Part shown: in pieces, positions 1 to 7,768 of the stretch
Numbering within the stretch: the stretch's first letter is position 1
How the letters are laid out: every line of letters begins with the position of its first letter
From: Halomonas sp. 'Soap Lake #6'
GTDB lineage: Bacteria; Pseudomonadota; Gammaproteobacteria; Pseudomonadales; Halomonadaceae
DNA: 64,000 bases
Assembly (NCBI RefSeq): GCF_003031405.1
Contig: NZ_CP020469.1
Span: 744,001 to 808,000, forward strand
Direction: 5' to 3'
Position numbers and translations under genes: made by a program
Notes under the pieces: model-generated
Told to the model about the DNA's origin: nothing
Databases searched by the model: none
Seen by the model: only the letters and a program-made list of their open reading frames with translations

Positions 1-1206
1 CAGTACGCCCAGCAGCTATTAGATGCAGGTCATGCCTTTAAGTGTTACCGCACTAGTGAGGAGCTGGATGAGCTGCGCGAAGCGCGTAAAGCTGCAGGTA
101 TGCAACTTGCACTGAAACCAGCAGATTTGGCGTTAGATGATGCTGAACAGGAGCGTCGTGAGCGAGAAGGGTGGCCGCATGTGGTGCGTATGAACGTACC
201 GAGCACTGGTGTGTGTGTGGTCAGCGATATGTTGCGGGGAGCGATAGAAGTTGAGTGGGCGCAAGTGGACGCGCAAATCTTGTTGAAATCAGATGGCATG
301 CCCACCTACCACCTTGCCAACGTGGTAGATGATCACTTAATGGGCATTACCCATGTGCTGCGCGGTGAAGAGTGGATTAACTCGGCCCCAAAGCACCAGC
401 TATTATATGAGTACTTTGGATGGGATATGCCGCAGCTTTGCCACATGCCGCTGTTGCGTAATCCAGATAAATCCAAACTCTCTAAGCGCAAAAACCCAAC
501 GTCGATTAACTACTACCGCCGTATGGGCTTCCTTCCTCAGGCAGTGACCAACTACTTGGGCCGCATGGGGTGGTCGATGCCTGACGAAAGGGAGAAGTTC
601 AGCTTGCCTGAAATGATGGCTGAGTTCGATATTCAGCGGGTATCTCTGGGCGGGCCGGTGTTTGACTTGGAAAAGTTGACGTGGCTGAACGGCGTGTACA
701 TTCGTGAGGATCTTGATGACGATGCGCTGCTTCAAGCCTTGCGCGAGTGGGCCTTCAATGACGCCTATGTAAAGCAAATTTTGCCCCAGGTACGCCCAAG
801 GGTTGAAACGTTATCCCAGGTCGTACCGCTCGCAGGCCACTTCTTCTCGGGCTTGCCAGCCCTTGTGGAAGACGACTTTGAGAGCATCAAACTCGACAAA
901 GAAGAGCTGGTGAAGTTACTGCAGTTCTTGGTATGGCGCTTTGAAAATGTTCCTGCATGGCATAAAGAAGCACTATTGGCAGAAGTTAAAATGCTCGCAG
1001 AACATTTTGAGCTAAAGATGAAGGCTTTTTTGGCGCCTGTCTTTATTGCTATTACTGGCAGCACGGCAAGCACGTCGGTGATGGATGGTATGGCAATCCT
1101 TGGTTCCGATGTTACCCGGGCGCGGCTTCGAAATGCCATTGAAGTGTTAGGTGGTGTATCCAAGAAGCAAGCAAAACGTTTCGAAAAAGAGTACCGAGAG
1201 CTTTAA
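1..1206 (+). CDS. gltX: glutamate--tRNA ligase, 5' part cut off by window edge
   Basis: Cytoplasmic class I aminoacyl-tRNA synthetase that charges tRNA-Glu. The reading frame is open from base 1, so the N-terminal part with the HIGH-type signature lies outside the window; about 401 residues remain of a family usually near 470-490. Visible landmarks are the THVLRGEEW stretch that contacts the acceptor stem and the KLSKRK version of the KMSKS ATP loop, followed by the helical anticodon-binding C-terminus ending in KEYREL. A hairpin follows the stop, and 115 bases later a tRNA operon begins that includes its own substrate, tRNA-Glu. GlnRS or a non-discriminating GluRS is the main alternative; overall resemblance to bacterial GltX makes that unlikely, but discriminating versus non-discriminating cannot be told by eye. 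Confidence 0.95.
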   Translation, partial: QYAQQLLDAGHAFKCYRTSEELDELREARKAAGMQLALKPADLALDDAEQERREREGWPHVVRMNVPSTGVCVVSDMLRGAIEVEWAQVDAQILLKSDGMPTYHLANVVDDHLMGITHVLRGEEWINSAPKHQLLYEYFGWDMPQLCHMPLLRNPDKSKLSKRKNPTSINYYRRMGFLPQAVTNYLGRMGWSMPDEREKFSLPEMMAEFDIQRVSLGGPVFDLEKLTWLNGVYIREDLDDDALLQALREWAFNDAYVKQILPQVRPRVETLSQVVPLAGHFFSGLPALVEDDFESIKLDKEELVKLLQFLVWRFENVPAWHKEALLAEVKMLAEHFELKMKAFLAPVFIAITGSTASTSVMDGMAILGSDVTRARLRNAIEVLGGVSKKQAKRFEKEYREL

Positions 1207-1213
1207 GCTGCCC

Positions 1214-1256
1214 AGGAAGCGTCAGAGTAGCGTATTGTTGATTCTGGCGCTTTCCT
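1214..1256 (+). terminator. hairpin after gltX
   Basis: Thirteen bases at 1214-1226 pair with 1243-1256, with one bulged base and one G-T pair, just after the gltX stop. No clear T-run follows, so this may be an imperfect terminator or simply a 3'-end-protecting stem. Confidence 0.5.
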
Positions 1257-1269
1257 GAGACTCTCAGGG

Positions 1270-1298
1270 TTGACGAAGGTAAACGTAATCAGTATTAT
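1270..1298 (+). promoter_or_regulatory. sigma70 promoter of the tRNA-Ala/tRNA-Glu unit
   Basis: TTGACG at 1270-1275, a 17-base spacer and TATTAT at 1293-1298. The predicted start falls about 15 bases before the first tRNA base. Strong -35/-10 pairs this close to a tRNA are what stable-RNA promoters look like. Confidence 0.75.
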
Positions 1299-1320
1299 AT
1301 GCCTCGTCTTAACGACATGT

Positions 1321-1396
1321 GGGGCCTTAGCTCAGCTGGGAGAGCGCAACACTGGCAGTGTTGAGGTCAGCGGTTCGATCCCGCTAGGCTCCACCA
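1321..1396 (+). tRNA. tRNA-Ala (anticodon GGC)
   Basis: A 76-base cloverleaf with encoded CCA. The acceptor stem GGGGCCT pairs with AGGCTCC (one G-T). The anticodon stem CAACA/TGTTG encloses the loop CTGGCAG, giving anticodon GGC, which reads GCC and GCU. The T arm carries GGTTCGATCC. It is followed after 41 bases by tRNA-Glu and is probably co-transcribed with it. Confidence 0.95.
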
Positions 1397-1437
1397 ATAA
1401 TGAATTATTCATTATTGTATCTTCACGATCAGAATAC

Positions 1438-1513
1438 GTCCCATTCGTCTAGTGGTCTAGGACACCGCCCTTTCACGGCGGGAACAGGGGTTCGAACCCC
1501 CTATGGGACGCCA
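1438..1513 (+). tRNA. tRNA-Glu (anticodon TTC)
   Basis: A 76-base cloverleaf with encoded CCA. The acceptor stem GTCCCAT pairs with ATGGGAC. The anticodon stem CCGCC/GGCGG encloses a loop with anticodon TTC. The T arm has GGTTCGAACC. It lies directly downstream of its synthetase gene gltX and of tRNA-Ala. Confidence 0.96.
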
Positions 1514-1540
1514 TCGTTGTTATTTCTTACTCCGCATACC

Positions 1541-1577
1541 AATCAATTAGCGATCATTAGCTGATTGATGTTTTTTT
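1541..1577 (+). terminator. terminator of the tRNA operon
   Basis: ATCAATTAGC at 1542-1551 pairs with GCTGATTGAT at 1560-1569 (one G-T) around an 8-base loop. Seven T residues at 1571-1577 follow, giving a standard intrinsic terminator 28 bases after the tRNA-Glu CCA. Confidence 0.85.
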
Positions 1578-2279
1578 GCGTCCTGCATTTGAAAGTTCCT
1601 CTCAATAAGATCACTTTTTGGGTGATTTTATGCTTGACTTGTCCACTTTTTCTACTCTGATGAAAGGGTTGTGCACAACCCCTTGTTGTTTGTCTAAAAA
1701 ATCAGACATTTAGATTAAATTCTTTTAAAACAGTATGTTACGTTAGGTCAAAAAATGACCAATTTAAGGCTGGCTCACTGTTCATGGCGATTGTGGGACG
1801 TTTTCTAGCGGTTGTGAACAGGGTTATCCACAGATAGTGTGGAAAACCCTTTTCCAGTTAGGGATACCTAAAAGTCAAGCATTATTCCGGCTTGTATGGC
1901 GCTTAAGAAGGAGAAGGGCGTGCCCGCGCGGCTGGGCAAAGCTTGCCTGTTAAGCGTCTTACTGGCCACCAGCAGCGGGAGCATCAAGAAAGGCGGCCCA
2001 TTGTCCATGATAAGTGGCATCAAGCTCTAGGGCCGGCTCTGCAGAAGCTGGGGTGTGGCCGGTGGAGTAGTGTAGATAGGGCTGCTGCGCGCTGTGCTCT
2101 GCACAAACACTCTTCACAAAGTACTCTTCACAAACCGTTGCTTTGCTCTTGTGCGATTGTGCACCCGCTTATTTGGCAAGATGATCCTTCATAGGGTAGC
2201 CCGTCACGGTTAGGCTAATTAAGCCTACAATGTTTATGGCTTGCCTAGGGTGCTTTATCTGCGTAATGCAAACATTGGG
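1578..2279. other. gene-free stretch with a DnaA-box-like cluster (1639-1846)
   Basis: I see no convincing gene here. The first half is AT-rich. It holds a perfect DnaA box TTATCCACA at 1824-1832, TTTTCCACA on the minus strand at 1838-1846, a palindromic TTGTGCACAA at 1669-1678 and TTGTCCACT at 1639-1647, plus a small inverted repeat GGTCA/TGACC near 1750. The second half (about 1870-2220) is more GC-rich and contains an open frame without an initiation codon or ribosome site, which I do not call. The cluster could be an origin-like or DnaA-titrating element, or chance; dnaA, gyrB and mnmG-type neighbours are absent from the window. Confidence 0.4.
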
Positions 2280-2340
2280 TGATGGGGAGATTGGGTGGTG
2301 GAGAGATAGAATGGTGGAGAGATTGAATGGTGGAGAATAT
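2280..2340. repeat. 16-bp tandem repeat, about four copies
   Basis: Imperfect copies of TGGTGGAGAGATTGAA start at 2280, 2296, 2312 and 2328; the first and last are degenerate. The array sits just outside the gltA terminator, in non-coding DNA. It looks like a small minisatellite. Confidence 0.7.
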
Positions 2341-2342
2341 GC

Positions 2343-2370
2343 AAAAGGCCACCCGAAGGTGGCCTTTTTT
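2343..2370 (-). terminator. gltA terminator
   Basis: GGCCACC at 2347-2353 and GGTGGCC at 2358-2364 enclose the tetraloop CGAA. It is flanked by A and T runs, so it could work in both directions; the nearest upstream gene is gltA on the minus strand, which ends at 2402. Confidence 0.85.
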
Positions 2371-2401
2371 CATCCTATAAATCCGTATGACTGCTACTGA
2401 T

Positions 2402-3688
2402 TTATTTTTTAGGATAGTCGCGCTGTTCATGGCCAATATAAAGCTGGCGTGGACGACCAATTTTGTAGCTTTCGCTCAGCATTTCATGCCAGTGAGAAAT
2501 CCAGCCAATGGTACGGGACACCGCAAAAATAACGGTGAACATGTTGGTGGGAATTCCCATTGCCTTAAGAATAATGCCAGAGTAGAAGTCAACGTTCGGA
2601 TAGAGCTTGCGCTCAATGAAGTATTCGTCTTCCAGGGCAATCTGTTCAAGGCGCTTAGCAATTTTGAGCTGCGGGTCATCGGCCATGCCTAGCTCTGCAA
2701 GTACCTCATCGCAGGTCTCTTTCATCACCTTGGCGCGCGGGTCAAAGTTGCGATAAACGCGGTGACCAAAGCCCATTAGCTTGAAGGGGTCATCTTTATC
2801 TTTTGCTTTATCAACAAAGCGCTGAATATTCTCTTCTGAGTCATCGCCGATCTCATCCAGCATATTCAGTACAGCTTCGTTGGCGCCGCCGTGGGCTGGG
2901 CCCCATAGCGCAGCGATACCGGCGCTAATACAGGCAAATGGATTGGCGCCGGTTGAGCCTGCTAGGCGAACGGTTGAGGTAGAGGCATTTTGCTCATGGT
3001 CCGCATGTAGCATAAAGATGCGATCCATAGCTTTCGCGTATACCGGATTGATTTTGTACTCTTCGCACGGGTTGCTGAACATCATGTAGAGGAAGTTCTC
3101 TGCATAGCTCAGGTCATTGCGCGGGTAGTTGAACGGTTGTCCAACATTATACTTATGCGACATCGCTGCCAGTGTCGGCATTTTGGCAATCAGGCGGATG
3201 GCGCTGATTATGCGATCTTCTTCCTGAGTGATGTCCATATGGTCGTGGTAGAAGGCTGCTAAGCCACCAACAACACCACATAGAATGGACATCGGGTGCG
3301 CGTCACGGCGGAATCCTTTGAAGAAGTTGTTGATCTGGTCGTGCACCATGGTGTGATTGCGAATGCGTGATTCGAAATCAGCGTACTGCTCTTCGTTGGG
3401 TAGCTCACCAAAAAGTAAGGTGTAGCAAACTTCAACAAAGTTCGACTCTTTGGCCAGTTGATCAATGGGGTAGCCGCGGTGCAGCAATACGCCCTTGCCG
3501 CCATCAATATAGGTGATGGCGGACTGGCAGGAAGAGGTGGCCATAAAGCCGGGGTCGTAGGTAAACAGGCCTTCAGCACCTAGGCTGCGAACGTCAATGA
3601 CGTCGGGGCCAAGTGTGCCGGAATACATGGGTAGCTCGATCGATTTATCTAGACCGTCTACCGTCAATGTCGCTTTCCTGTCAGCCAT
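2402..3688 (-). CDS. gltA: type II citrate synthase
   Basis: Condenses oxaloacetate and acetyl-CoA to citrate, the entry step of the TCA cycle. The 428-residue length matches the hexameric, NADH-sensitive Gram-negative type. The catalytic residues can be placed: His266 in the WGPAHGGAN block, His309 in MGFGHRVY and Asp367 in YPNVDFYSG; the conserved HADHEQN motif is also present near residue 230. An AAGGAGG ribosome site lies 5-8 bases before the ATG. It is transcribed away from sdhCDAB, and a near-consensus promoter (3764-3791) lies about 75 bases before the start codon. 2-Methylcitrate synthase is a relative, but the TCA neighbours and the type II features favour citrate synthase. Confidence 0.97.
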   Translation of the reverse strand: MADRKATLTVDGLDKSIELPMYSGTLGPDVIDVRSLGAEGLFTYDPGFMATSSCQSAITYIDGGKGVLLHRGYPIDQLAKESNFVEVCYTLLFGELPNEEQYADFESRIRNHTMVHDQINNFFKGFRRDAHPMSILCGVVGGLAAFYHDHMDITQEEDRIISAIRLIAKMPTLAAMSHKYNVGQPFNYPRNDLSYAENFLYMMFSNPCEEYKINPVYAKAMDRIFMLHADHEQNASTSTVRLAGSTGANPFACISAGIAALWGPAHGGANEAVLNMLDEIGDDSEENIQRFVDKAKDKDDPFKLMGFGHRVYRNFDPRAKVMKETCDEVLAELGMADDPQLKIAKRLEQIALEDEYFIERKLYPNVDFYSGIILKAMGIPTNMFTVIFAVSRTIGWISHWHEMLSESYKIGRPRQLYIGHEQRDYPKK

Positions 3689-3763
3689 GCTGGCCTCCTT
3701 TCGAATTCGGTTTGGGACGTAAAGTCGTTGTTTCGCATACCGCGCCGGCGAAAAGGCTTGCCC

Positions 3764-3791
3764 ACTATAGAAGCGTGCGACATTTTGTCAA
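3764..3791 (-). promoter_or_regulatory. sigma70 promoter of gltA
   Basis: Read on the minus strand: TTGACA (3791-3786), a 16-base spacer, TATAGT (3769-3764). The -35 is perfect and the -10 matches 5 of 6. The predicted transcript start near 3757 leaves a leader of about 70 bases before the gltA ATG. Confidence 0.8.
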
Positions 3792-4035
3792 TTAGCCGAT
3801 GCGCCAAGCATGCTTGTACAAGAATTGTTGTTGTGGTTCGTTTTTGTATATGATAGGTGCGGGGTTTATAGTAGCTAAATCTTAGAAAATTAATAAGTGT
3901 TAATCAGATTGACGATATGCTTGAGGGCTTATCAATCCATCAATCAACTGTCACTATAACTATGCTGCAGCGCAAAATCGACCCGCAATAGTGGCAATTA
4001 TCTTGCACCATAGTCGAGTTAACCTTGTGTTCAGT
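3792..4035. other. AT-rich gltA/sdhC divergent intergenic region
   Basis: This lies between the gltA promoter and the sdhC promoter. It is AT-rich around 3825-3960, with additional -10-like words (TATGAT near 3851, TATAAC near 3955) that could be secondary promoters or sites for carbon or oxygen regulators. I recognise no specific operator and no gene. Confidence 0.4.
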
Positions 4036-4064
4036 TTGTCAGCGGGGGCGAAGGTTCTTATAAT
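4036..4064 (+). promoter_or_regulatory. sigma70 promoter of the sdh operon
   Basis: TTGTCA at 4036-4041, a 17-base spacer and a perfect TATAAT at 4059-4064. The predicted start near 4071 gives a leader of about 125 bases before sdhC. That leader contains nested inverted repeats: CCCGCTC near 4139 with GAGCGGG near 4167, enclosing CGGGC/GCCCG around a CAT loop. Confidence 0.75.
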
Positions 4065-4195
4065 CCACGGCGCGCGACCGGCAGGTAGGTGGTCGTGCTC
4101 GACTTGGCAACGGCCGAGCCCCTTCCAGCAACCACTGCCCGCTCGGGCCATGCCCGACCTGTCGCAGAGCGGGCCAAGAGAGTGTGTATAACGCC

Positions 4196-4573
4196 GTGAA
4201 TAGCAAACGACCCGTAAACCTAGACCTTACTACGATACATTTCCCACTACCGGCGCTAACGTCGATTACACACCGTATTACGGGTGTCATCCTGTTCGTT
4301 GGCCTGATTTTCGCTTTTTGGGCGCTGGGTAAATCCCTGTCATCTCCGGCTGGCTTTGATGCTGTCAGCGACGCGCTAGCTAACAACTTTTTCGCCAAGT
4401 TCATCGCTTGGGGTTTGTTGTCTGCTTTAGCATTCCACTTTGTTGCAGGTATCAAGCACCTACTGATGGATGCTGATATTGGTGTGACCCTTGAAGGTGG
4501 CGTGAAAAAAGCACAGATCACTGTCGTGGTCAGTGCGGTTCTGATCATTTTGGCAGGAGTTTGGGTATGGTAA
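4196..4573 (+). CDS. sdhC: succinate dehydrogenase cytochrome b556 subunit
   Basis: Membrane anchor of complex II that carries haem b and forms part of the ubiquinone site. The 125-residue product starts NSKRPVNLDL and has three membrane helices. The SITHRITG block is the family signature and the histidine in the AFHFVAGIKHLLMD segment is the likely haem ligand. A GTG at 4196 is chosen because family members begin exactly with this RPVNLDL region; an in-frame GTG at 4184 next to a weak AGAGAG site would add four residues and cannot be excluded. The stop overlaps the sdhD start (4567-4573), implying coupled translation. Confidence 0.93.
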   Translation: MNSKRPVNLDLTTIHFPLPALTSITHRITGVILFVGLIFAFWALGKSLSSPAGFDAVSDALANNFFAKFIAWGLLSALAFHFVAGIKHLLMDADIGVTLEGGVKKAQITVVVSAVLIILAGVWVW

Positions 4574-4914
4574 CTAACATCACTAGTTTTGGCCGTAGTG
4601 GGCTTTCCGACTGGCTGATGCAGCGCGTTTCTGCAGTGATTCTGGCCTTTTATACGGTATTTATAGTCGCTTACCTGCTATTTAATCCGAACCTTGATTA
4701 TTACGCCTGGAGCGGACTATTTAGCCAAACCTGGATGCGTATCTTTTCGCTGCTGGCGTTCATCTCTATTGCAGCGCATGCCTGGATCGGTTTGTGGACT
4801 GTCACCACCGATTATCTCAAGTCCACTCGCCTGCGTGTAGGTGCCCAGACGCTAATTATTCTGGTCATCTTTGTATACCTGGTGTGGGGCATTCAAATTC
4901 TGTGGGGAGCTTGA
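4567..4914 (+). CDS. sdhD: succinate dehydrogenase membrane anchor subunit
   Basis: Second membrane subunit of complex II, 115 residues with three predicted helices. Starting at ATG 4567 it reads MVTNITSFGRSGLSDWLMQR; the GLSDWLMQRVSAV segment and the AHAWIGLWTVTTDY block, with a haem- or quinone-proximal His and Asp, are typical of SdhD. An upstream TTG at 4561 would add two residues only. It overlaps sdhC by 7 bases and is followed by sdhA after 3 bases, so the four sdh genes form one tight operon. Confidence 0.93.
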   Translation: MVTNITSFGRSGLSDWLMQRVSAVILAFYTVFIVAYLLFNPNLDYYAWSGLFSQTWMRIFSLLAFISIAAHAWIGLWTVTTDYLKSTRLRVGAQTLIILVIFVYLVWGIQILWGA

Positions 4915-4917
4915 TAC

Positions 4918-6690
4918 ATGTCTAACCTTCGTAGCCTGACGTTTGACGCTATCATTGTTGGTGGCGGTGGCTCTGGCCTGCGTGCTGCTCTAGAGCTGGC
5001 TAAGTCCGGTAAAAAGACAGCGGTACTGTCTAAAGTGTTCCCGACGCGTTCTCACACTGTCTCTGCCCAGGGTGGTATTACCTGTGCGATCGCTTCCTCC
5101 GATCCGGATGATGATTGGCGTTGGCACATGTATGACACCGTCAAGGGCGGCGACTATATCGCTGACCAGGATGCGGCAGAGTATATGTGTTCTGAAGGCC
5201 CTAAGGCGGTATTTGAGCTTGAGCACATGGGCTTACCATTCTCGCGCTTCGATAATGGTCGTATCTATCAGCGCCCGTTTGGCGGCCAGTCGAAAAATTT
5301 CGGCGAAGGCGGTCAGGCAGCACGTACCTGTGCGGCGGCTGACCGTACCGGCCACGCGTTACTGCATACTCTTTACCAGAACAACTTGAAGAACAACACA
5401 ACCTTCTTAAACGAATGGTATGCGGTTGATCTGGTGAAGAATGCTAACGGTGACGTAGTTGGCTGTATTGCCATGTGCATCGAGACTGGCGAAGTAGTAC
5501 ACGTTAAATCGAAAGCCACGGTACTGGCCACTGGTGGTGCAGGTCGTATCTATGCATCGACCACCAATGCGTTGATCAATACCGGTGACGGTATCGGCAT
5601 GGCGCTACGCGCTGGCTTCCCGATGCAAGATATGGAAATGTGGCAGTTCCACCCAACCGGTATTTACGGTGCAGGCACACTGGTCACGGAAGGTTGCCGT
5701 GGTGAAGGTGGCTACCTAATCAATAAAGATGGCGAGCGCTTCATGGAGCGTTACGCACCGAATGCCAAAGATCTTGCGGGACGTGACGTAGTTGCGCGCT
5801 CAATGGTCATGGAGATCCTGGAAGGTCGCGGCTGTGGCGAGAAGGGTGATCACGTCTTCTTGAAACTTGATCACTTGGGTGAAGAAGTACTTGGTAAACG
5901 TCTGCCGGGCATTGTTGAGCTATCTAAAACCTTCGCTCACGTTGATCCGGCTAAAGACCCGATTCCGGTCGTGCCGACCTGCCACTACATGATGGGCGGT
6001 ATTCCGACCAATATTCATGGTCAGGCGATTACCCAAGACGAAAACGGCAAAGACCATATCGTCAACGGCTTATTCGCATGCGGTGAAGCGGCATGTGTAT
6101 CTGTTCACGGTGCTAACCGCCTTGGCGGTAACTCCCTGCTTGACCTGGTCGTCTTCGGCCGTGCGGCGGGCATGTTTATTGAAGGCGCTTTGAACGAAGG
6201 TATTGAATACCTTGATGCCTCTGAGTCTGACATCACTTCAGCAATGAAGCGCATCACTCGCTGGAACGAGTCAGAAGGCGGCGAAAGCATTCCTGAGCTG
6301 AAAGCTGAGCTACAAGACATCATGCAAAACTCTTTCGGTGTATTCCGTGAAGAGAAAAATATGCAGGAAGGTGTCAAAAAGCTGGAAGCGTTGCGTGGTC
6401 GTATCGCTAATGCTCACTTGCCTGATAAGTCCAACGCTTTTAATACCGCTCGAGTTGAAGCGCTGGAGCTGGATAACTTGATGGAAGTGGCAGAAGCAAC
6501 GGCGATTGCTGCCCTTGAGCGTAAAGAGAGCCGTGGTGCTCACTCACGCTACGACTATCCTGACCGTGATGACGTCAACTGGCTGAAACACTCGCTCTAC
6601 TTCCCGGCAACTAAAGAGCTGAAACAGCGCGACGTTAACTTCAAGCCGAAAACTGTTGATACCTTCGAGCCTAAGGTTCGTACCTACTAA
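4918..6690 (+). CDS. sdhA: succinate dehydrogenase flavoprotein subunit
   Basis: Catalytic subunit that oxidises succinate to fumarate with covalent FAD. The 590 residues include the [11 protein letters not shown] dinucleotide-binding loop near residue 15, His46 in [10 protein letters not shown] as the FAD-linking histidine, the QFHPTGIYG substrate segment near 243 and the [18 protein letters not shown] block near 400 with its active-site arginine. The C-terminal [12 protein letters not shown] region is conserved. A GGGGAG ribosome site lies 8 bases before the ATG. Fumarate reductase is a relative, but the sdhCD partners and the respiratory TCA context fix the assignment. Confidence 0.98.
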   Translation: MSNLRSLTFDAIIVGGGGSGLRAALELAKSGKKTAVLSKVFPTRSHTVSAQGGITCAIASSDPDDDWRWHMYDTVKGGDYIADQDAAEYMCSEGPKAVFELEHMGLPFSRFDNGRIYQRPFGGQSKNFGEGGQAARTCAAADRTGHALLHTLYQNNLKNNTTFLNEWYAVDLVKNANGDVVGCIAMCIETGEVVHVKSKATVLATGGAGRIYASTTNALINTGDGIGMALRAGFPMQDMEMWQFHPTGIYGAGTLVTEGCRGEGGYLINKDGERFMERYAPNAKDLAGRDVVARSMVMEILEGRGCGEKGDHVFLKLDHLGEEVLGKRLPGIVELSKTFAHVDPAKDPIPVVPTCHYMMGGIPTNIHGQAITQDENGKDHIVNGLFACGEAACVSVHGANRLGGNSLLDLVVFGRAAGMFIEGALNEGIEYLDASESDITSAMKRITRWNESEGGESIPELKAELQDIMQNSFGVFREEKNMQEGVKKLEALRGRIANAHLPDKSNAFNTARVEALELDNLMEVAEATAIAALERKESRGAHSRYDYPDRDDVNWLKHSLYFPATKELKQRDVNFKPKTVDTFEPKVRTY

Positions 6691-6717
6691 TCTCCGCATT
6701 GACGAGAGGGAGTCACC

Positions 6718-7428
6718 ATGTCCAATCTTCAGGTATCCGTATACCGTTACAATCCGGAAACCGACTCCGCGCCTTACATGCAGGAGTTTCAGGTCGATAC
6801 CAAAGGTCGCGATCTGATGGTGCTGGATGTTTTGCACCTGATGAAAGAGCAGGATAGCGGGCTTGCGTTTCGCCGCAGCTGCCGTGAAGGTGTATGCGGT
6901 TCCGATGGCATGAACATGAATGGCAAGAATGGCCTGGCATGTATTACGCCGCTGTCAGACGTTGTTAAAAATAATAAGCTGACCCTGCGCCCGCTGCCGG
7001 GCTTGCCGGTTATTCGCGATATGGTTGTCGATATGGGCTTGTTCTATAAACAGTACGAGCGTATTCAACCGTACCTGCAGAACGATACCCCAGCACCGGC
7101 CATTGAGCGCCTGCAGTCACCGGAAGAGCGCGATAAGCTAGATGGTTTGTACGAGTGTATTCTCTGTGCGTGCTGTTCTACATCGTGCCCATCCTTCTGG
7201 TGGAACCCCGACAAATTTGTTGGCCCGGCTGGTCTACTGCAGTCTTACCGCTTCTTGGCAGATTCTCGGGATACGGCAACACGCGAGCGCCTTACTAGTT
7301 TGGAAGACCCGTTCTCCGTGTTCCGCTGCCGTGGAATTATGAATTGTGTGGCGGTTTGTCCAAAAGGGCTGAATCCTACTCGCGCAATTGGTAAAATCCG
7401 TGAAATGTTGCTCGCAGACGCAACGTAA
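6718..7428 (+). CDS. sdhB: succinate dehydrogenase iron-sulfur subunit
   Basis: Electron-transfer subunit that links the FAD of SdhA to ubiquinone through three iron-sulfur clusters. In 236 residues it has the plant-type 2Fe-2S motif SCREGVCGSDGMN with the following GLAC, the 4Fe-4S ligands in CILCACCSTSCP, and the 3Fe-4S/4Fe-4S ligands in CRGIMNCVAVCPKGLNP. The WWNPDKFVGP stretch contributes to the quinone site. A GAGGGAG ribosome site precedes the ATG. It is the last gene of sdhCDAB; 340 bases with two strong hairpins separate it from sucA. Confidence 0.98.
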   Translation: MSNLQVSVYRYNPETDSAPYMQEFQVDTKGRDLMVLDVLHLMKEQDSGLAFRRSCREGVCGSDGMNMNGKNGLACITPLSDVVKNNKLTLRPLPGLPVIRDMVVDMGLFYKQYERIQPYLQNDTPAPAIERLQSPEERDKLDGLYECILCACCSTSCPSFWWNPDKFVGPAGLLQSYRFLADSRDTATRERLTSLEDPFSVFRCRGIMNCVAVCPKGLNPTRAIGKIREMLLADAT

Positions 7429-7520
7429 ATGCTAAAAATATGAGAAAAAAGCGGGTGTCGCCTAAGTTGTGCAACAAAGCTACTTAAATCGTGGCGCTTC
7501 GCTTGTTATCATAGGGCCTG

Positions 7521-7553
7521 TCATGTTGTGCGACGACGCGTCGCACCCCATGA
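7521..7553 (+). promoter_or_regulatory. long perfect hairpin in the sucA leader
   Basis: GTGCGACG at 7528-7535 and CGTCGCAC at 7539-7546 form an 8-bp stem with a 3-base loop. It is extended beyond a TT/CC internal loop by TCATG (7521-7525) pairing with CATGA (7549-7553). A weak -10-like TATCAT at 7507-7512 lies just upstream, so this stem might form the very 5' end of a sucA transcript. It could protect the RNA, act as a protein site or belong to a sucA-leader RNA family. Confidence 0.55.
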
Positions 7554-7565
7554 ATAGTCAAGTTG

Positions 7566-7593
7566 AAAGCCGGTGCCGAGAGTGCCGGCTTTT
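7566..7593 (+). terminator. terminator or attenuator between sdhB and sucA
   Basis: AAAGCCGG at 7566-7573 pairs with CCGGCTTT at 7585-7592, extended inward by three more pairs including two G-T, and ends in a short T-run. Its position 137 bases after sdhB and 175 bases before sucA fits either the end of the sdh transcript or partial attenuation into sucAB. Confidence 0.65.
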
Positions 7594-7768
7594 GAGCATG
7601 AACTGATGAAGAAAAAAACGCGTCAAGAAACACGTACGATGAATAGGGCTTCCGGCTTCCGGTCGGCGCCGCCGGCAAACGTCCCGCCCCGCCGGCAGGG
7701 CAATAGCGATGTCGTTGCGTTAGTGCAGCGATACCGATACCACCCCATCAGTGCAGGGTGACCGAGAG

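Noticed and set aside
1270-1452. 60-codon open frame across the tRNA region
   Set aside because: It runs through tRNA-Ala and into tRNA-Glu and overlaps the tRNA promoter, so it is a chance frame.
1907-2194. Open frame of about 95 codons in the gap after the tRNA operon
   Set aside because: It has no good start codon or ribosome site, no recognisable protein features, and lies in a region otherwise without genes; a decayed remnant is possible but unsupported.
2280-2340. CRISPR-like array
   Set aside because: The units are 16 bases, directly adjacent and without spacers, so this is a simple tandem repeat; no cas genes are present.
7484-7512. sigma70 promoter for sucA (TTAAAT-N17-TATCAT)
   Set aside because: The -35 match is only about half of consensus, so I did not list it as a feature although its position before the leader hairpin is suggestive.
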